A DNA stretch of 64,000 nucleotides, taken from NCBI GenBank assembly GCA_038380435.1, contig JAWZYU010000005.1:41190001-41254000 (forward strand), written 5' to 3'. The position numbers and the translations under genes were made by a program. The notes beneath the pieces are model-generated. The model was not told the origin of the DNA. It searched no databases and saw only the letters and a program-made list of their open reading frames with translations. This document shows positions 34,368 through 45,860 of this stretch, piece after piece (position 1 is the first letter of the stretch; each line of letters begins with the position of its first letter). Origin of the DNA: Ryuthela nishihirai (Eukaryota; Arthropoda; Arachnida; Araneae; Heptathelidae).

Positions 34368-35124
34368 CACTATGTTGATAAAAAAAAAGTGTCTGGACAT
34401 TTCCATGTTATGTGAATGCAAAGCCACTTTCAAAGCTCCCTAATATTGAAAATAAACCTTTTGCACAAACACTGTTATTGGCGATAAATTGTAGATGTTA
34501 CTCTCTAAATATATTTCCTGCAATATTCATTTAATATTTAAAGAATGAATGGAAGCGAAAGTATTTGTCTTCAACTTTTGACACTTGTGAAAAAATACTA
34601 CAATAGATAAAACACAATTCTTGTAATAATTTGTTCACTAACATAAATATCTGAAGTTTGCATAACGATTTTTTAAGATTTCATCAATTTGGAGGCAATG
34701 TGACAGTGTCAATTTTCGAATCTTCAATCAATATTTAAAGAGTCATTGAAGTGGGGCCATTTAACAGCAGATGACACTGTCATATTGCCTCCAAATTGAT
34801 AAAATCTTAAAAAATCATCATGCAAACTTCAAATATTTAATTTATATTAATGAACAAATTGTTACAAGAGTTGTGTGAAAAAATACTTCAGTAGATAAAA
34901 CACAAGTGTCAAAAGTTGAAGATAAATGCTTCAGTTTCCATTCGTTCTTTAAATATTAAATGAATATTGCAGGAAATATATTTAGACAGATTTGAGTGAT
35001 ACCTACAATTTATCACCAATAACAGTTTTTGGGTAAAAGGTTTATTTTCAATGTTAAGGAGCTTTGAAAGTGGCTTTCCATTTACATAACATGGAAGTGT
35101 CCGGACACTTTTTTCAGCATAGTG
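34368..35124. mobile_element. Long-inverted-repeat MITE (757 bp, TA target)
   Basis: Almost the whole unit is an inverted repeat of two ~330-360-bp arms around a unique centre near 34730-34770. It starts CACTATGTTGA and ends TCAGCATAGTG with TA on both sides (34366-34367 and 35125-35126). The arm sequences GTGTCTGGACA and TGTCCGGACAC are near the tips. TA target and CACT tips suggest Tc1/mariner mobilisation. Transcribed RNA would fold into a long hairpin. Confidence 0.8.
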
Positions 35125-35126
35125 TA

Positions 35127-35670
35127 TATCTATCTTGCATTCCTGTCCTATGCTAATCAGTCCACAAATTACTCGGAGCCCAAAATATCAAAAACTTTTT
35201 CAGCCAGCTCCAAATCTGAAGAAAATTATCAAAAAGGACAGACAAATTTAGCCTACTTCAAAAATAGGATGTATATCGATTTCCCCTACATTCCAGATAA
35301 CTCTGTTGTCTACTTCATCAGAAAAACCATGTGTTCTATAGTAGAGAGGTTTGCAGAGCATCAAACAGATGTCAAACAAAACAAGCTAACAACAGCCGCT
35401 GTCGAGGTAGCAGTACAACAGTTGCAACCATAGAAGCCACATTGCTTGCATGTACATCCACTTTCTACGGAAACATAGCCCATGAGGCTATTGAAACAAT
35501 GATCTCACTTGTCCCTACCTGCAATCGAGACACTGTAATTGCCCTCTAAACAACCCTAATGTCACCACATAGTTTAACTTCATTGAAGACAGAGTCCTGT
35601 CCTTGCTCTGAAAAGCTTATGAGATTTCTCCTAAAAACTTTTAACATGCAAAGAGTTTGAAGGATAAAAT
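35127..35670 (+). mobile_element. Second Penelope-like relic (GIY-YIG end and 3' tail)
   Basis: Encodes FPYIPDNSVVYFIRKTMC and, shortly after, ERFAEHQTDVKQNKLTTA, fitting the GIY-YIG pattern VVY.I then ERF.EH. The expected YIG part between them looks deleted. 35540-35670 matches the reverse complement of 60510-60655, so the 3' tail recurs elsewhere. The MITE at 34368-35124 sits at its left edge. Confidence 0.45.
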
Positions 35671-35862
35671 TTTATTGCTCAACAGAGAATTTTAAGTTAT
35701 TTTTAATAGAATGGGAAAGATGAAAATGTTTCTTTAGGCTCTGACATGGAAAGGGTTAAAATTGTCTTGCAATTAAAATTTAAAAAGTGTTGTGCTAAGG
35801 ATAAAAAAGTTACTTTTAGCTCTGAAAGACCCAGTTATAGCTAAAGCTTACCATGGCAGGTT

Positions 35863-38800
35863 CATTATCATCATCATCATCAAGCAGCCATGGGCTGCGG
35901 AGGTTCAACCAGACCATGCAGTTTAGTTCTCCAAGCATATCTGTCCTGAGCTACATCTGCTGCATCTGGCCACTGCACACCAATTCTAACAAGGTCCTGT
36001 TTGACCTTGTCTGCCCACCGCATCCTAGGTCTCCCCCTCTTTCTCATGCCCTTAGGCACACTCTTCATAACCCTATTCACCAATCTATAATTATCCATAC
36101 GGACAGCATGGCCAAACCAGTGGAGTCTCTTTCTACACAACATGCTGCTCAAAGGAGGTTTCCGACTCCTTTGCCTAACCTCATCATTAGTTACAAAGTT
36201 AAACCACCTAATGCCCAAGATACTGCGTAAGCACCTAGAATCGAAAGCATCTAGTTTCCTGTTATCATGTTTACAAAGTGTCCAAGTTTCACTACCATAA
36301 CTAACCCTAGAAAGAACCAAACTGTTATACAGCCTAATTTTAGTCTTTAAGTGTATACACCTATTTCTTCACACTCTCCACAGTTTCTAAAATGCCTGGC
36401 AGCAATCCCTATTCGTCTGTTAATTTCATGCCACACATCAACAGTATATGTTACATAGCTCCCAAGATAATTAAACTGTGACACCTGCTCAAGACTGCAA
36501 CCATTCAGATTAACTGAATCACAGCCTGCCTGACCAATTTTCATTACTTTAGTTTTCTCTCTGTTTATAACCAAACCTATTCTGCTACCAGTTTCATCAA
36601 CAGCTCGAATGAAAAAGTTCATCTCATCAACATCATTTGCCAAAAGGGCTAAATCATCAACATAATCTAAATCACAAATTTTCATATCTCCAGCCCATTT
36701 AAGGCCAAAATCTTACCCTTGAAGTGAATTTTGCATAACATAATCAATAACCAAACTAAAGAGTAAAGGTGATAAAATGCACCCTTGTCGAACCAGAAGT
36801 AATGCTAAACCAATTGCTATAGGCCTTACCAACTGTCACACACTACTCAGTGTTATTATAGAGAGCTTTCATTATGTTAACTACTTTGTCTGGTATACCA
36901 TATGATTTCACAATCAACAAATTATGACGATCAACAGAGTCGAAAGCCTTTTTGAAATCAACAAAGCTAGCACCCAAAGGTTTCTGAAATTCTAAACATT
37001 TCTCAAGAATCTGCCTAAATGAAAATATCTGATCTACACATCCCCTAACCCTTCTGAATCCACATTCCTCATCATGCAATTGACTGTCAACCAGATTCTT
37101 AATTCTATTAAGCACAATCATGCAAAGAACTTTCCCTGGAACAGAGAGTAGACTGATACCCCTATAGTTATCACAAGAACTGTGATCACCTTTTTTGAAA
37201 GTAGGGATAATAATAGCTCTAGTAAAATCCTTAGGAACCATGCCTTTGTCATAAAAGATATTTAAAATTTCAGTCATCCAAGTGGTAACCGAAACATTCC
37301 CAGCTCTAAGCATTTCCATATTAATTTCATCTACCCCTGGGGATTTATGAAGTTTAAGTTTAGAAACAGCTAAAATAACTTCAGACTGTGTTATAGGGCC
37401 AAATATAAAGCCAGTAATGCATCTATCATCATTACGAACAATGGGAGTAGAACTAACCACATTGTTTAGAACATCACTGAAATGCTCAGGCCATGTAGCC
37501 ATGACAGAATCCTCACCTTCTATAACCTTACCTTGTTTATCCTTCAATCCCTGTATACCTGTCTGTTTTCTACCACACAAAACATTAACTATCTGGTACA
37601 GCTCTCTGCTGTTGTGCTGTCTAACTGCTTTGTCAGCCAAGTCATCAAGCCAAAGATTCTTATCAGCAGCTAATTGATCCTTTACATGTTTATTAAGTTC
37701 TCTGTAATGCTTTCTATTAGGACTGGTAGGGTATTGATTAAGGACATTCCTGCAGTTCTTTCCGAAATAAACTCAAGTGCCTTATCACTCAAATAATTCT
37801 GCCTCCCCTGATCCTTTTTTCCTAATAGAGTACTGTTAGATTCCAAAAAAGCCTGTTTAAAACGGTCCCATTCTTTCTCAACTTTAGTAGTAAGCAAACC
37901 ATTACTGTCGCAATGACCTATAACCTATCATTGTAAGCTTTAGCTATAACTGGATCTTTCAGAGCTTCAGAATTAAAGGTAAATTTTTAATCTTAGCACA
38001 ATACTTCTTAAGTTTAAGTTGCAAGACACTTTTAAAAAAAGTAATGATCAGATCTAATTTCAGCTCTGCTATATGCCCTGGTATTCCTAACAGATCTAGC
38101 CCATTTGCTGTTAACTAATATATAATCAATCATATCTTATGCAGCCCATCTGGTGAAACCCATGTGTACTTATGTATGTCACAGTGTTTGTAATAAGTGT
38201 TAGTTATTCTCAAACCATTGAGTTTACTTACCTGTAGGAGATTTTGCCCATTGCAGCTAACAATACTGAATGGCCCTATCACCCCTCCCCAAAGGTCACA
38301 GTCAGTGCCAACTTTTTTAGTCACCTAGAACAAGGCTAATATCTCCTTTCTTGACAGAATGTAAAATTTCCTGAAGTTGTGTGTAAAAACTATTCTTCTC
38401 ATCCTCATCAACATGCTCAGTGGGGCATAACAGCAGATAACATTCAAGTCTTTAATGCTGTTCTGAAATTTTGCTGTAAGAAACCTTTCATTAATGCACT
38501 CATATCCTAGAAGAGCATCACTAGTGTGTCCGCTGAGAACCAGACCCACGCCTTGGTGATGCTTATTATCGTTCCTTCCTGAAAAGAGAAATTTAAGATT
38601 ATTTTTAAGAATCTGACCTTTATTTGTCCATCTTGTCTCTTGCAAACGAAGAATATCTAAATTATAATGGTGGAATTCTTCTGTGAGGACATCAAGAGAA
38701 AAAGCTCTCTGCAGAATCCTCACATTCCAACTTCTTATGGAGAGAAAATGGTTAGTGGGATGTTTAAAGAAAATGTGTTTATTTGAATAGGGAATGCTGA

Positions 38801-38988
38801 CAATATCAAACAGCCCCCTAATCGCAGACATGGGGCAAAGACCCGTTCACCCACCACTAATGGCTGAAGCCATCTGCACTGAAAGACTTCCTCCAATGTA
38901 GAATTTGACGATGCCAGTAGAAGCAAACAGTTCAGGTGCCTGCGATGACCTCTGCTTAGGATTATCCACCATCTGATAAACATATCTT
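35863..38988 (-). mobile_element. RTE-like LINE, nearly full-length minus copy inserted in a plus copy
   Basis: 3.1-kb copy with a (GAT)n 3' tail at 35866-35881, flanked by GGTT on both sides (35859-35862 and 38989-38992). Endonuclease part at about 38760-38130 (IRSWNVRIL, LQETRW), RT at about 37480-36690 (VDFKKAFDSVD), motif C as DYVDDLALL near 36670 (A to V), and C-terminus to 35890. Endonuclease catalytic LGDFNAK region is deleted near 38325. Many frameshifts. The 5' leader is truncated at 38988. Confidence 0.85.
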
Positions 38989-39536
38989 GGTTACTTAGTC
39001 ATTATGACAGTCATTGCTTGCTTACTACTGAAGTTGAGGAAGAATTGGGACATTTTAAACACACTTTTCTTGAAACTAACAATACTGTTTTAAGTAAAAG
39101 AAGCAGAATTATTTGAGTGATAGGCCCTAGAGCTTATTTCAGAATGAAAGAACTGCAGGAATGTCCTTAATCAATACCCTGCTAGTCCTATTAGAAAGCA
39201 TTACAAAGAGCTCAATAAATGAGTAAATGATCATTTAGCAGTTGATAAGAATTTCGTCTTGATGGCTTGGCTGACAAAGTTGAGAAAGCAGTTAGACAAC
39301 AGCAGAGAGCTGTACCAAGTAGTTAATGTTTTGTGTGGTAAAATACGAACAGATACAGAGGGATTGAAGGATGAACAAGGTAAGGTGATCCTGTTATTTC
39401 TCGGTGGGCTAAGCATTTGAGTGATGTTTTAAACAATATTGTTAGTTCTACTCCCATTGTTTGTAATGGTGATAGATGCATTACTGGCTTTAATGTTGGT
39501 CTTATATCACAGTCTGAAATTATTTTGCCTATTTTT

Positions 39537-39957
39537 ATATTTTTTTTATCCCCTTTGAGAAATAACTACCTAACTTTGGCTCATGTAACTCTGTAAAATT
39601 AAGACAAAAGCTAAAATTTTATTTAAAAAAAAAAAACCCCAATACATTTAAAAAATGTGCACATCAAAAGATTATTATAGGATAAAAGTGGAAAAGTTGT
39701 ACATATATTCCCATTATCCATGGCAATGGGTAGTGGAGATGTATGGAAGCATATCCCAAAAATAATTTTTTTGCAGAGAACTGAACAAAAAAAAATTTTT
39801 AGAAGATGCTTAACCAGGGATTTTTTTTTTTTCTCTCGATAGCTTCCAATACCACATCATACACGAGTGTGGAGAACACATTTATGTTGGTGTGTATGTA
39901 TGTCTGGGTGGAAGTGGAGTTGAAGCAGTTACTGTAGAAGAAATTAGTTTTATTCTT
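39537..39957. other. Intron, nothing recognisable
   Basis: AT-rich, low-complexity sequence between a truncated LINE and a SINE. No gene or repeat structure supported. Confidence 0.5.
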
Positions 39958-39970
39958 TTAAAAACAAAAG

Positions 39971-40385
39971 GTTGGATTGTTTTACCTCTAGGCAGCACTT
40001 TTTAGCACACTGTGTGCTAAATGGCCGTTTCACAAGAACCCCAATGGCTCAGAGAAGTTTGGGAGAAGGAGACCCATTGGACAGCTGTTAGGAGAGATGG
40101 TAGCCTCCCATCAAGGCTATCCAACATGTTCTTTAATGTTTGCGCAGTATGGCTCTCTTGCATATGGGACCATGGCTTAATGTCCCATCCAATGGACAGC
40201 AGCTTTTCCAAGTCCATCAGTGTGTCACATGTCACACTTCAGTCAGTAGGACTGATATCGTACTGACTGAGGTGGGGCAGAGAGTTTTGTGGAGATAAAT
40301 CTCAACGATGGTCCAGGTACAACTCAAACCTGGGAACTGCAGATTATGAGTCTGGCATGCTACCAATTCAGCCACTCCCACACCA
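39971..40385 (-). repeat. SINE family 1, complete copy
   Basis: Minus-strand tRNA-derived SINE. The head (40385 to about 40310) has A-box-like TGGCTGAATTGGTAG and B-box-like GGTTTGAGTT; the body matches 47120-47427; the 3' end is AACAATCCAAC. A direct repeat TTAAAAACAAAAGG lies at 39958-39971 and 40386-40399, a good target duplication. Confidence 0.85.
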
Positions 40386-40399
40386 TTAAAAACAAAAGG

Positions 40400-41105
40400 T
40401 AGCTTGCCATGTTAAAAAAATGCTATCTCTGCTGGTTGCAACGAAAATCAAAATTCCATTGTTACTACAGTCTTCTCTCATGTTTATTCTTTCTTGGTTG
40501 TATATTAAAACTAAGAGGTTGACCACACCTCATTTTGCGTATCGTAACAAACTGCAACTGTTTCAATTTTGTTAATTTTGAGCTATCAAATATTCTGAGG
40601 TATTGCAATATCAATGTTTTAATTTGAGCTATCAATGTTAACTGCACCCCCCCCCCCCCCCAGGATAGGCACCTAAAATGAGGGTGAATAATTAAAACAA
40701 TTTTTAACACTAGCTTTGGATTTCATTTTAGTACATTTGAATATAGGGTCTATGTCTTATTATACATGGGCATATCAAAAAGCAAGTTGCCCTATGGCTA
40801 CCTATTGTCATAGTAAGGAAACATTATTTGTACTTGAAAATAATGTAGTAAAACCCTCCGATAAGGGCAGTTGCAAAATGAGAATGTACGTAGTGCATTT
40901 CTATTTTTGTGAATGATGATGCATCAACTCAATTGTTACCTCCAAATTAGGGAGTCAGGGAACAGTGCATTTTTGGTCGGTGAAAAACTTGAATTGTACA
41001 GAAATCCATTGAGAAACCACCGTACTAGGAGAATGCAGTGTCTCATCAGGCTCTCATTAAGTTTACTAAAGAGAGGTGGGAGTAAAATGTATCGATGCAT
41101 TTAAT
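40400..41105. other. Intron, nothing recognisable
   Basis: No supported gene. C homopolymer at about 40648-40661 and G run at about 41107. An open frame from 40716 has no family features. Confidence 0.45.
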
Positions 41106-41384
41106 GCGGGGGGGGACCCTTCTTGAAATTATTGCCCTCCCACATGAGGACTGATATCTGTGTCAAGGAAGTACTTTTTGCTTCCATATCCAAGAACTCG
41201 TTCATTTTCAGTAAATAATGCAGATTAAAGTTTTTTTGCTGGAAAATGAAAAAATAATAAAAGAAAAAGATAACATATAACCTAATGCAATATTAAATTA
41301 TCCACAGCAACAAATTGTAAGCCAGCCATCTGATGTAACATAATTCTGAAAAAAATCAATAATTGCACTGGGCAACACACAAAA
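41106..41384 (+). repeat. Repeat family B, single unit
   Basis: Matches 5500-5720 and 5770-5930: TTGCTTCCATATCCAAGA, an A-rich block and CCTAATGCAATATTAAAT in order. It abuts an I-type LINE fragment. Confidence 0.6.
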
Positions 41385-41394
41385 AGGCTTTGAA

Positions 41395-42592
41395 ATGAAA
41401 ATCCTCAAGGTCCTCTCCTCCCTCTCTTGGGAGGTGGACCGACGTTCTTTGCTCCACCTCTACTGTGCACTTGTCTGGTTAAAACTGGACTACGAATCCC
41501 AGTTGTACGACTCCGTCTGGGATTCGGTGGTGAAGGTGCTGAACCCCCTCAATCATCAGGCTGTCCTTGTTTGCACGGGGCCTTCTGCACTTCACTGCTC
41601 CAGTCTCTACACTGAGACTGACGAACCATCTTAATCTATTTACTGTCAGCAGTTGTCTCTGCAGTATGCAGCAAAATTGTGATCCCTGCCTGGCCATCTC
41701 ACTTGTGACTGCATTTTCAGTCCCCAGTGGGAAATGTTATATCAGAATCGGCTAACTGCCATTCGTCCTTTCGGTTTGCATGTCCAAGGTTACTTACAAG
41801 ACATTAACACCAGTCTTGATAACATTGCCCAGTTGACAGCCGAGCCACTTCCACCTTGGCTCGCTATTTCCCCTTCCTGCGATTTCTCTCTTTGCAGAAC
41901 TGGGAAGGCCTTTACACCCGACTATGTGTATCAGCAACTCTTTGCCAGCCATCGTGCTGCGCACCCAGACTTCTTGCCTGTCTTCACAGATGGCTCAAAG
42001 TCCTGTACATCTGTGGGATCAGCCATGGTGTGCTGTGATGTAATCATTGCAGACCAAATCCCACAGCAGTGTTCCATCTTCACTGCGGAATTGCATGCCA
42101 TCAGCCTTGCCTTGGACCACATAGCAGGTAAGTCATCACTAGTGTGTCCTCTACACCAACTTACTTAGCTCGCTACAGGCTTTGATCTCTGTGAGGCATC
42201 GGCCTCGCCCTGTTCTCTCCAAGATCCGCCAGCAACTCCGTCGTCTGGCAGCCACTACCATCATTCTCTTCTGTTGGGTGCCCGGACATGTTGGGATCAG
42301 GGGCAATGACTTGGCAGATGCTGCTGCCAGGTCAGCCATGTCCCTATCCAACTCTCCGCTACCAGTTCCATACTTGGACTTTTGGCAGCGTTTTTCCATC
42401 GAGCTCTGGGCACAGTAGCAGAGATCTTGGTCTGAACAGATTGGTAACAAGCTTTTGGAGATCAAGCCCATTGTCAAACCGTGGCAGTCTTGTTTTCGCA
42501 GGAATCGCAAGGAGGAAGTTGTATTTGTGCAGCTCCGCTTGGGTCACTCGTTTATCACTCATTCATTTCTTCTTGAGTTTAACATTATCTCA
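41395..42592 (+). mobile_element. I-type LINE fragment (end of RT to RNase H)
   Basis: Matches 19205-20370 of the complete element. It keeps RNase H motifs FTDGSKS, FTAELHAISLALDHIA and GHVGIRGNDLADAA. A stop at 42416-42418 and frameshifts near 41560, 41690 and 42125 disable it. Both ends are truncated. CpG sites of the complete copy often appear here as TG or CA. Confidence 0.87.
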
Positions 42593-42639
42593 GGTAAAGG
42601 CCAATTAACATAAGGACTATAGTTAATAAATTGATTGGC

Positions 42640-43995
42640 AACTCGTCTTTGAGGTGGTTGATAATACTCTGTTCCATCACTTGCTCCTGATGGAACAAAA
42701 AATGGAACCTTATGTTCAAAGTTTATATTTTATGTTCGTGAACTGACCTAGCATTGTCAGCAAATTTAGGGGGGGGTTGTCGTTCCTCTTTTCTCCCGAG
42801 GCTCTTTAAGCAGATTCATTAACACTTCTGCTTTTTCATTACATCCTGCAACCTGTCTTTTACTTTTTCTAAGTCTGGAGTCATTATGGCGGAATCGGTC
42901 ATATTACTAGCAGACATGTTTAGCAGTCTGCCAAAATTTTGAAACTTATCTTAAGCAGCACTCAAAGGTACTGCTATACAACAATACAATACTAAAGCTA
43001 TACTAAGCTTACAAAAATAAACTTGCTTATCAAAAAGTTTATTGTCTGTCCAGACACTTCTAATCTTTACATGCATACAATAGAGATCTTAACTATCAGC
43101 AATAACTGCGCTGAAGCTTCAGTACCTTTGACTAATACACAAAAGTTAAGCTTCTTGCTCAACAAAAATTTTGGCTTAAGTTGCTGTTAAATCTATGATT
43201 AATACATATGAGCTCAAAAATTTGTTATCTTTGACAATCACGTTAAATAATATATAATTTATACATATATACAGTCCCTGTGATCAGTGCACCACTTTCT
43301 TTACTGGCTCTGTAATGCTCCAAAGATTATGAACTTTTCAAGTTGGACCTTTTGATCCAAATTTATTCAAAATTCCTGATACCTTGTCAGGCACCAGGCA
43401 ATATTAACTTGCCAAATAAAGTTGAAATAGGATTTGTTTTGTATATCTAACGTTACTTATCAAGTAAGAATTCAAAAAGGATTGTCAAGTTTAAAGTTTA
43501 AATCTAATCAAAAAATCAATTTGCATTGCTCAAATGAAAAATAGCAAAAATTCAGAAGTTTCTATAACAAAGTTTATTTGCAAAAAATTCGAAAGCTCAC
43601 CAATTCAGTTGATAAATGCAAAAGTTGGAGTACTAACAACTCACATCTATCTAAATCTCTACTAACAACACCATCTATCTACACATACTAATTCAACATA
43701 ATACTTCAATATACTTCAGCTCCTAACAATACTGACAATTCCAATTCTCTACTCAGCTTCCACTAACAACACTACTAACACTGTGACTTAACGTCACTTA
43801 GTTATAACATGCAGCGTACAAATCCGGCTCATGTCTGTTGCAAGCCAGGAAAACATTTGCATAATCTGATGATCATGTTGGCTATGATGCAAGAGGGGTT
43901 TGTGTCCTATATGCACGCATTAGCGGCTGACAATCAAAAGTCGGAGTTGCGCATTCACAAATCTGACTTTTGATTGTCAGACACTAATGCACACT
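42640..43995 (-). mobile_element. Possible LTR-retrotransposon 5' end (BEL/Pao- or Gypsy-like)
   Basis: Weak call. On the minus strand a non-coding block (about 43995-43405) has an AATAAACTTTG polyadenylation-like site near 43575 and is followed by TGGTGCCTGACAAGG (about 43400-43385), like a primer-binding site. A short frame begins MSASNMTDSAIMTPDLEKVK at 42921, as a gag start might. No protease, RT or second LTR is seen. 43914-43985 also contains a 16-bp inverted repeat. Confidence 0.3.
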
Positions 43996-44309
43996 CTGAA
44001 GTAAGAATTGTGATTAGTCCAAATGAAATAATCCTCAAAATGATAAATATAACGTAAATAAAGCAAAACTGATTAAAGAAAAGTAAAAGTGAAAGGTGGA
44101 CCATCACAAAGCCACTTTTTCTCTCCATTTGGAACTGTAAGTGTGGCTACTACTTCATTAAACCGAACTTTGCTGAATTGTCTTCATCGCGTCTCATCTG
44201 TGCACTTCTAATAACAAGAAACTTGCACAATGTACATCAATCTATACCAATGTTTTAGTGTGTGTTTTTTTTCCGGTGTTTTTTTTTAAGAAACTATGTT
44301 TATTGAGAG

Positions 44310-45126
44310 ATGAAAAATATCAAATAGCCTCTTAATTGAAGGCATGGGTCAAAGACCCGTTTCCCCCACTACTCAAGACTGACGTCATCTACACTGGAAG
44401 ACTTCCAATGTAGATGACGATGCCTGTAGAAGCAAGAGTTTAGATACCTGTGATGACCTCGGGTCAGGATTATCCACCAACTTATAAAGCATATAAATTA
44501 CCACTTTGAAGTCAATTTAAATTTTAGAGGAATAATGGTCTTGAGCCTGGTTGGATATGAATCCATGACCTCCTGATAACCTTACATGTTATCAGGAAAT
44601 CGTGGGTTCATATCCCACCCAGCTCAAGACAATTTTTCCTCTAAAATTTGAATCAACTTTTTAAGTGGTAATTTATAGGATAATATCAAGTATGTTCGAG
44701 TTTATTTATTATTTATAAAACATATCCTGTGAATCTATTCACTTTGGGCTGTCAACCCACAAACAGAAAAGACAATGGAAGATTTTTCCTCAACAGAAGC
44801 CCACCTGTGCAGCAAATTCAGGATCCATAATCAAGTTCAGAGCCATTATTCCATTTGGTATATATGGTCAGCACTAGGACCCTGTGTTGGTGACCACTCC
44901 TCAGCAGGTATAGAATAGTCCAGATCAGTAGGCCATACTGATCTGGCAGTCCTCCCCTTCCATTCCCTTCCACATGAGAATTTCTCTTTTGAAGAGTACT
45001 AATGGTCTGCATCACGAGAATGCAGGGTTGGACTGTAAGTGCTAGGCCTTGCTGGTTCTGTGCGTTATCACAGGGGATCGGTGCATAGCTCTGCTTCCAA
45101 TGACTACCTAGCTACCATATACAGAC
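44310..45126 (-). mobile_element. RTE-like LINE 5' leader fragment with snap-back insertion
   Basis: Minus-strand leader matching 29160-29835, including the 5' boundary ACAGAC at 45121-45126. It is interrupted by an inverted-repeat insert (44495-44712) with near-identical 13-bp flanks. Only the first codons of the ORF region are present. Confidence 0.8.
44495..44712. repeat. Snap-back insert: inverted dimer of a SINE tail
   Basis: Two arms of about 85 nt, mostly complementary, with a 7-nt loop (near 44585-44591). Each arm contains GGTTCATATCCCA or a diverged version, a B-box-like element, and CTCAAGACAATTTTTCCTC. Flanks TTATAAAGCATAT (44482-44494) and TTATAAAACATAT (44713-44725) differ by one base. 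Confidence 0.75.
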
Positions 45127-45179
45127 CTGGTTAAGGAGATACAAAAGTGAGTGATGAACCATCACAGGTTCCCATCAAT

Positions 45180-45308
45180 TATACACTGTGACAGACATAA
45201 AAATGTAATATATAAAATATACATAAAAATAAAAAATATATATATATAATACATAAAAATATAAAAATAATATATATATAATACATAAAAATGTAATATA
45301 TAAAATAA
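45180..45308. repeat. AT-rich simple repeat
   Basis: Repeated ATACATAAAAATA and (TA)n stretches. It lies immediately left of the 78-bp palindrome. Confidence 0.8.
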
Positions 45309-45386
45309 AAAACCAGACATAAGACAGTTTGGGCCTCTCATTTAGTATACTAAATGAGAGGCCCAAACTGTCTTATGTCTGGTTTT
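45309..45386. repeat. Perfect 78-bp palindrome
   Basis: 45309-45347 is the exact reverse complement of 45348-45386, without spacer. Left arm begins AAAACCAGACATAAGAC. Confidence 0.95.
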
Positions 45387-45399
45387 AGTACAAAAAAAT

Positions 45400-45860
45400 T
45401 TTATATAGAAATTGCTGTTTGAAAATTTTCTTCCATATATCATATAAAAATAAATAATTCAAGTTTGAAAAATAATATTTCTTTTTACATTTGAAGCAAA
45501 TTTTATTAATCTAGGATATAAATAATTTGTTAAAGTCATCTGATCAGCATTTCTTAGAAGGGACATATGGTATTGCCAATCTGTTCATTAACATTATGCT
45601 GAAGCACCCTCCTGATTTGAGTTCATGAGTTTGATATGAATTATTATCTACAAATGTTTTCTAAAAGTTTTCAGATTCACCTGAAAATTAACAAAAAAAA
45701 CTGCTATTTTAAGATAGTAAGTAATCACTTACAAAATCTTCCTTAATACTTAACTCTATCTTTTCCCCATTTTATGTGCTCTTTTCTGTCTTAAAACTAT
45801 TTCACTATACCTAGAATTTTTTTTTCTCATTCATCCCAGCATTCAATGTGGTCTCTTGCT
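45400..45860 (-). repeat. Repeat family A fragment
   Basis: Matches 8790-9180 in the same order: AATTCAAG(C/T)TTGAAAAA, AATATAAATAATTTGTTAAAG and a block near 45550. Termini not seen. Non-coding. Confidence 0.55.

Larger units (their letters stand above)
33729..35755. mobile_element. 2.0-kb piggyBac-type element with TTAA duplication
   Basis: TTAA at 33725-33728 and 35756-35759 flanks an insert starting CCCTTAATAGTGTCAG and ending CTGACATGGAAAGGG, an imperfect inverted terminal repeat. Removing the insert and one TTAA restores the LINE sequence around TTGTTAAAA. TTAA duplication with a CCCT terminus is the piggyBac signature. No transposase remains; the interior holds other repeats, so it is a carried, non-autonomous unit. 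Confidence 0.7.
33415..39536 (+). mobile_element. RTE-like LINE, plus-strand copy split by two nested insertions
   Basis: Three pieces in order make one copy. 33415-33728 is endonuclease region (LGDFSAKV-like, then NTYYKHHN and GSDHYLV-like); 35756-35862 continues at the LKLKKCCA-like segment; 38989-39536 resumes with SHYDSHCLLTTEVEEELGHF and the linker up to the RT start. The gaps are a TTAA-flanked element (33729-35755) and a minus-strand LINE copy (35863-38988). Truncated at both ends; frame broken. Confidence 0.8.

Noticed and set aside
45175..45366. Hydrophobic frame suggesting a membrane peptide
   Set aside because: Translation of an AT-rich simple repeat and half of a palindrome.
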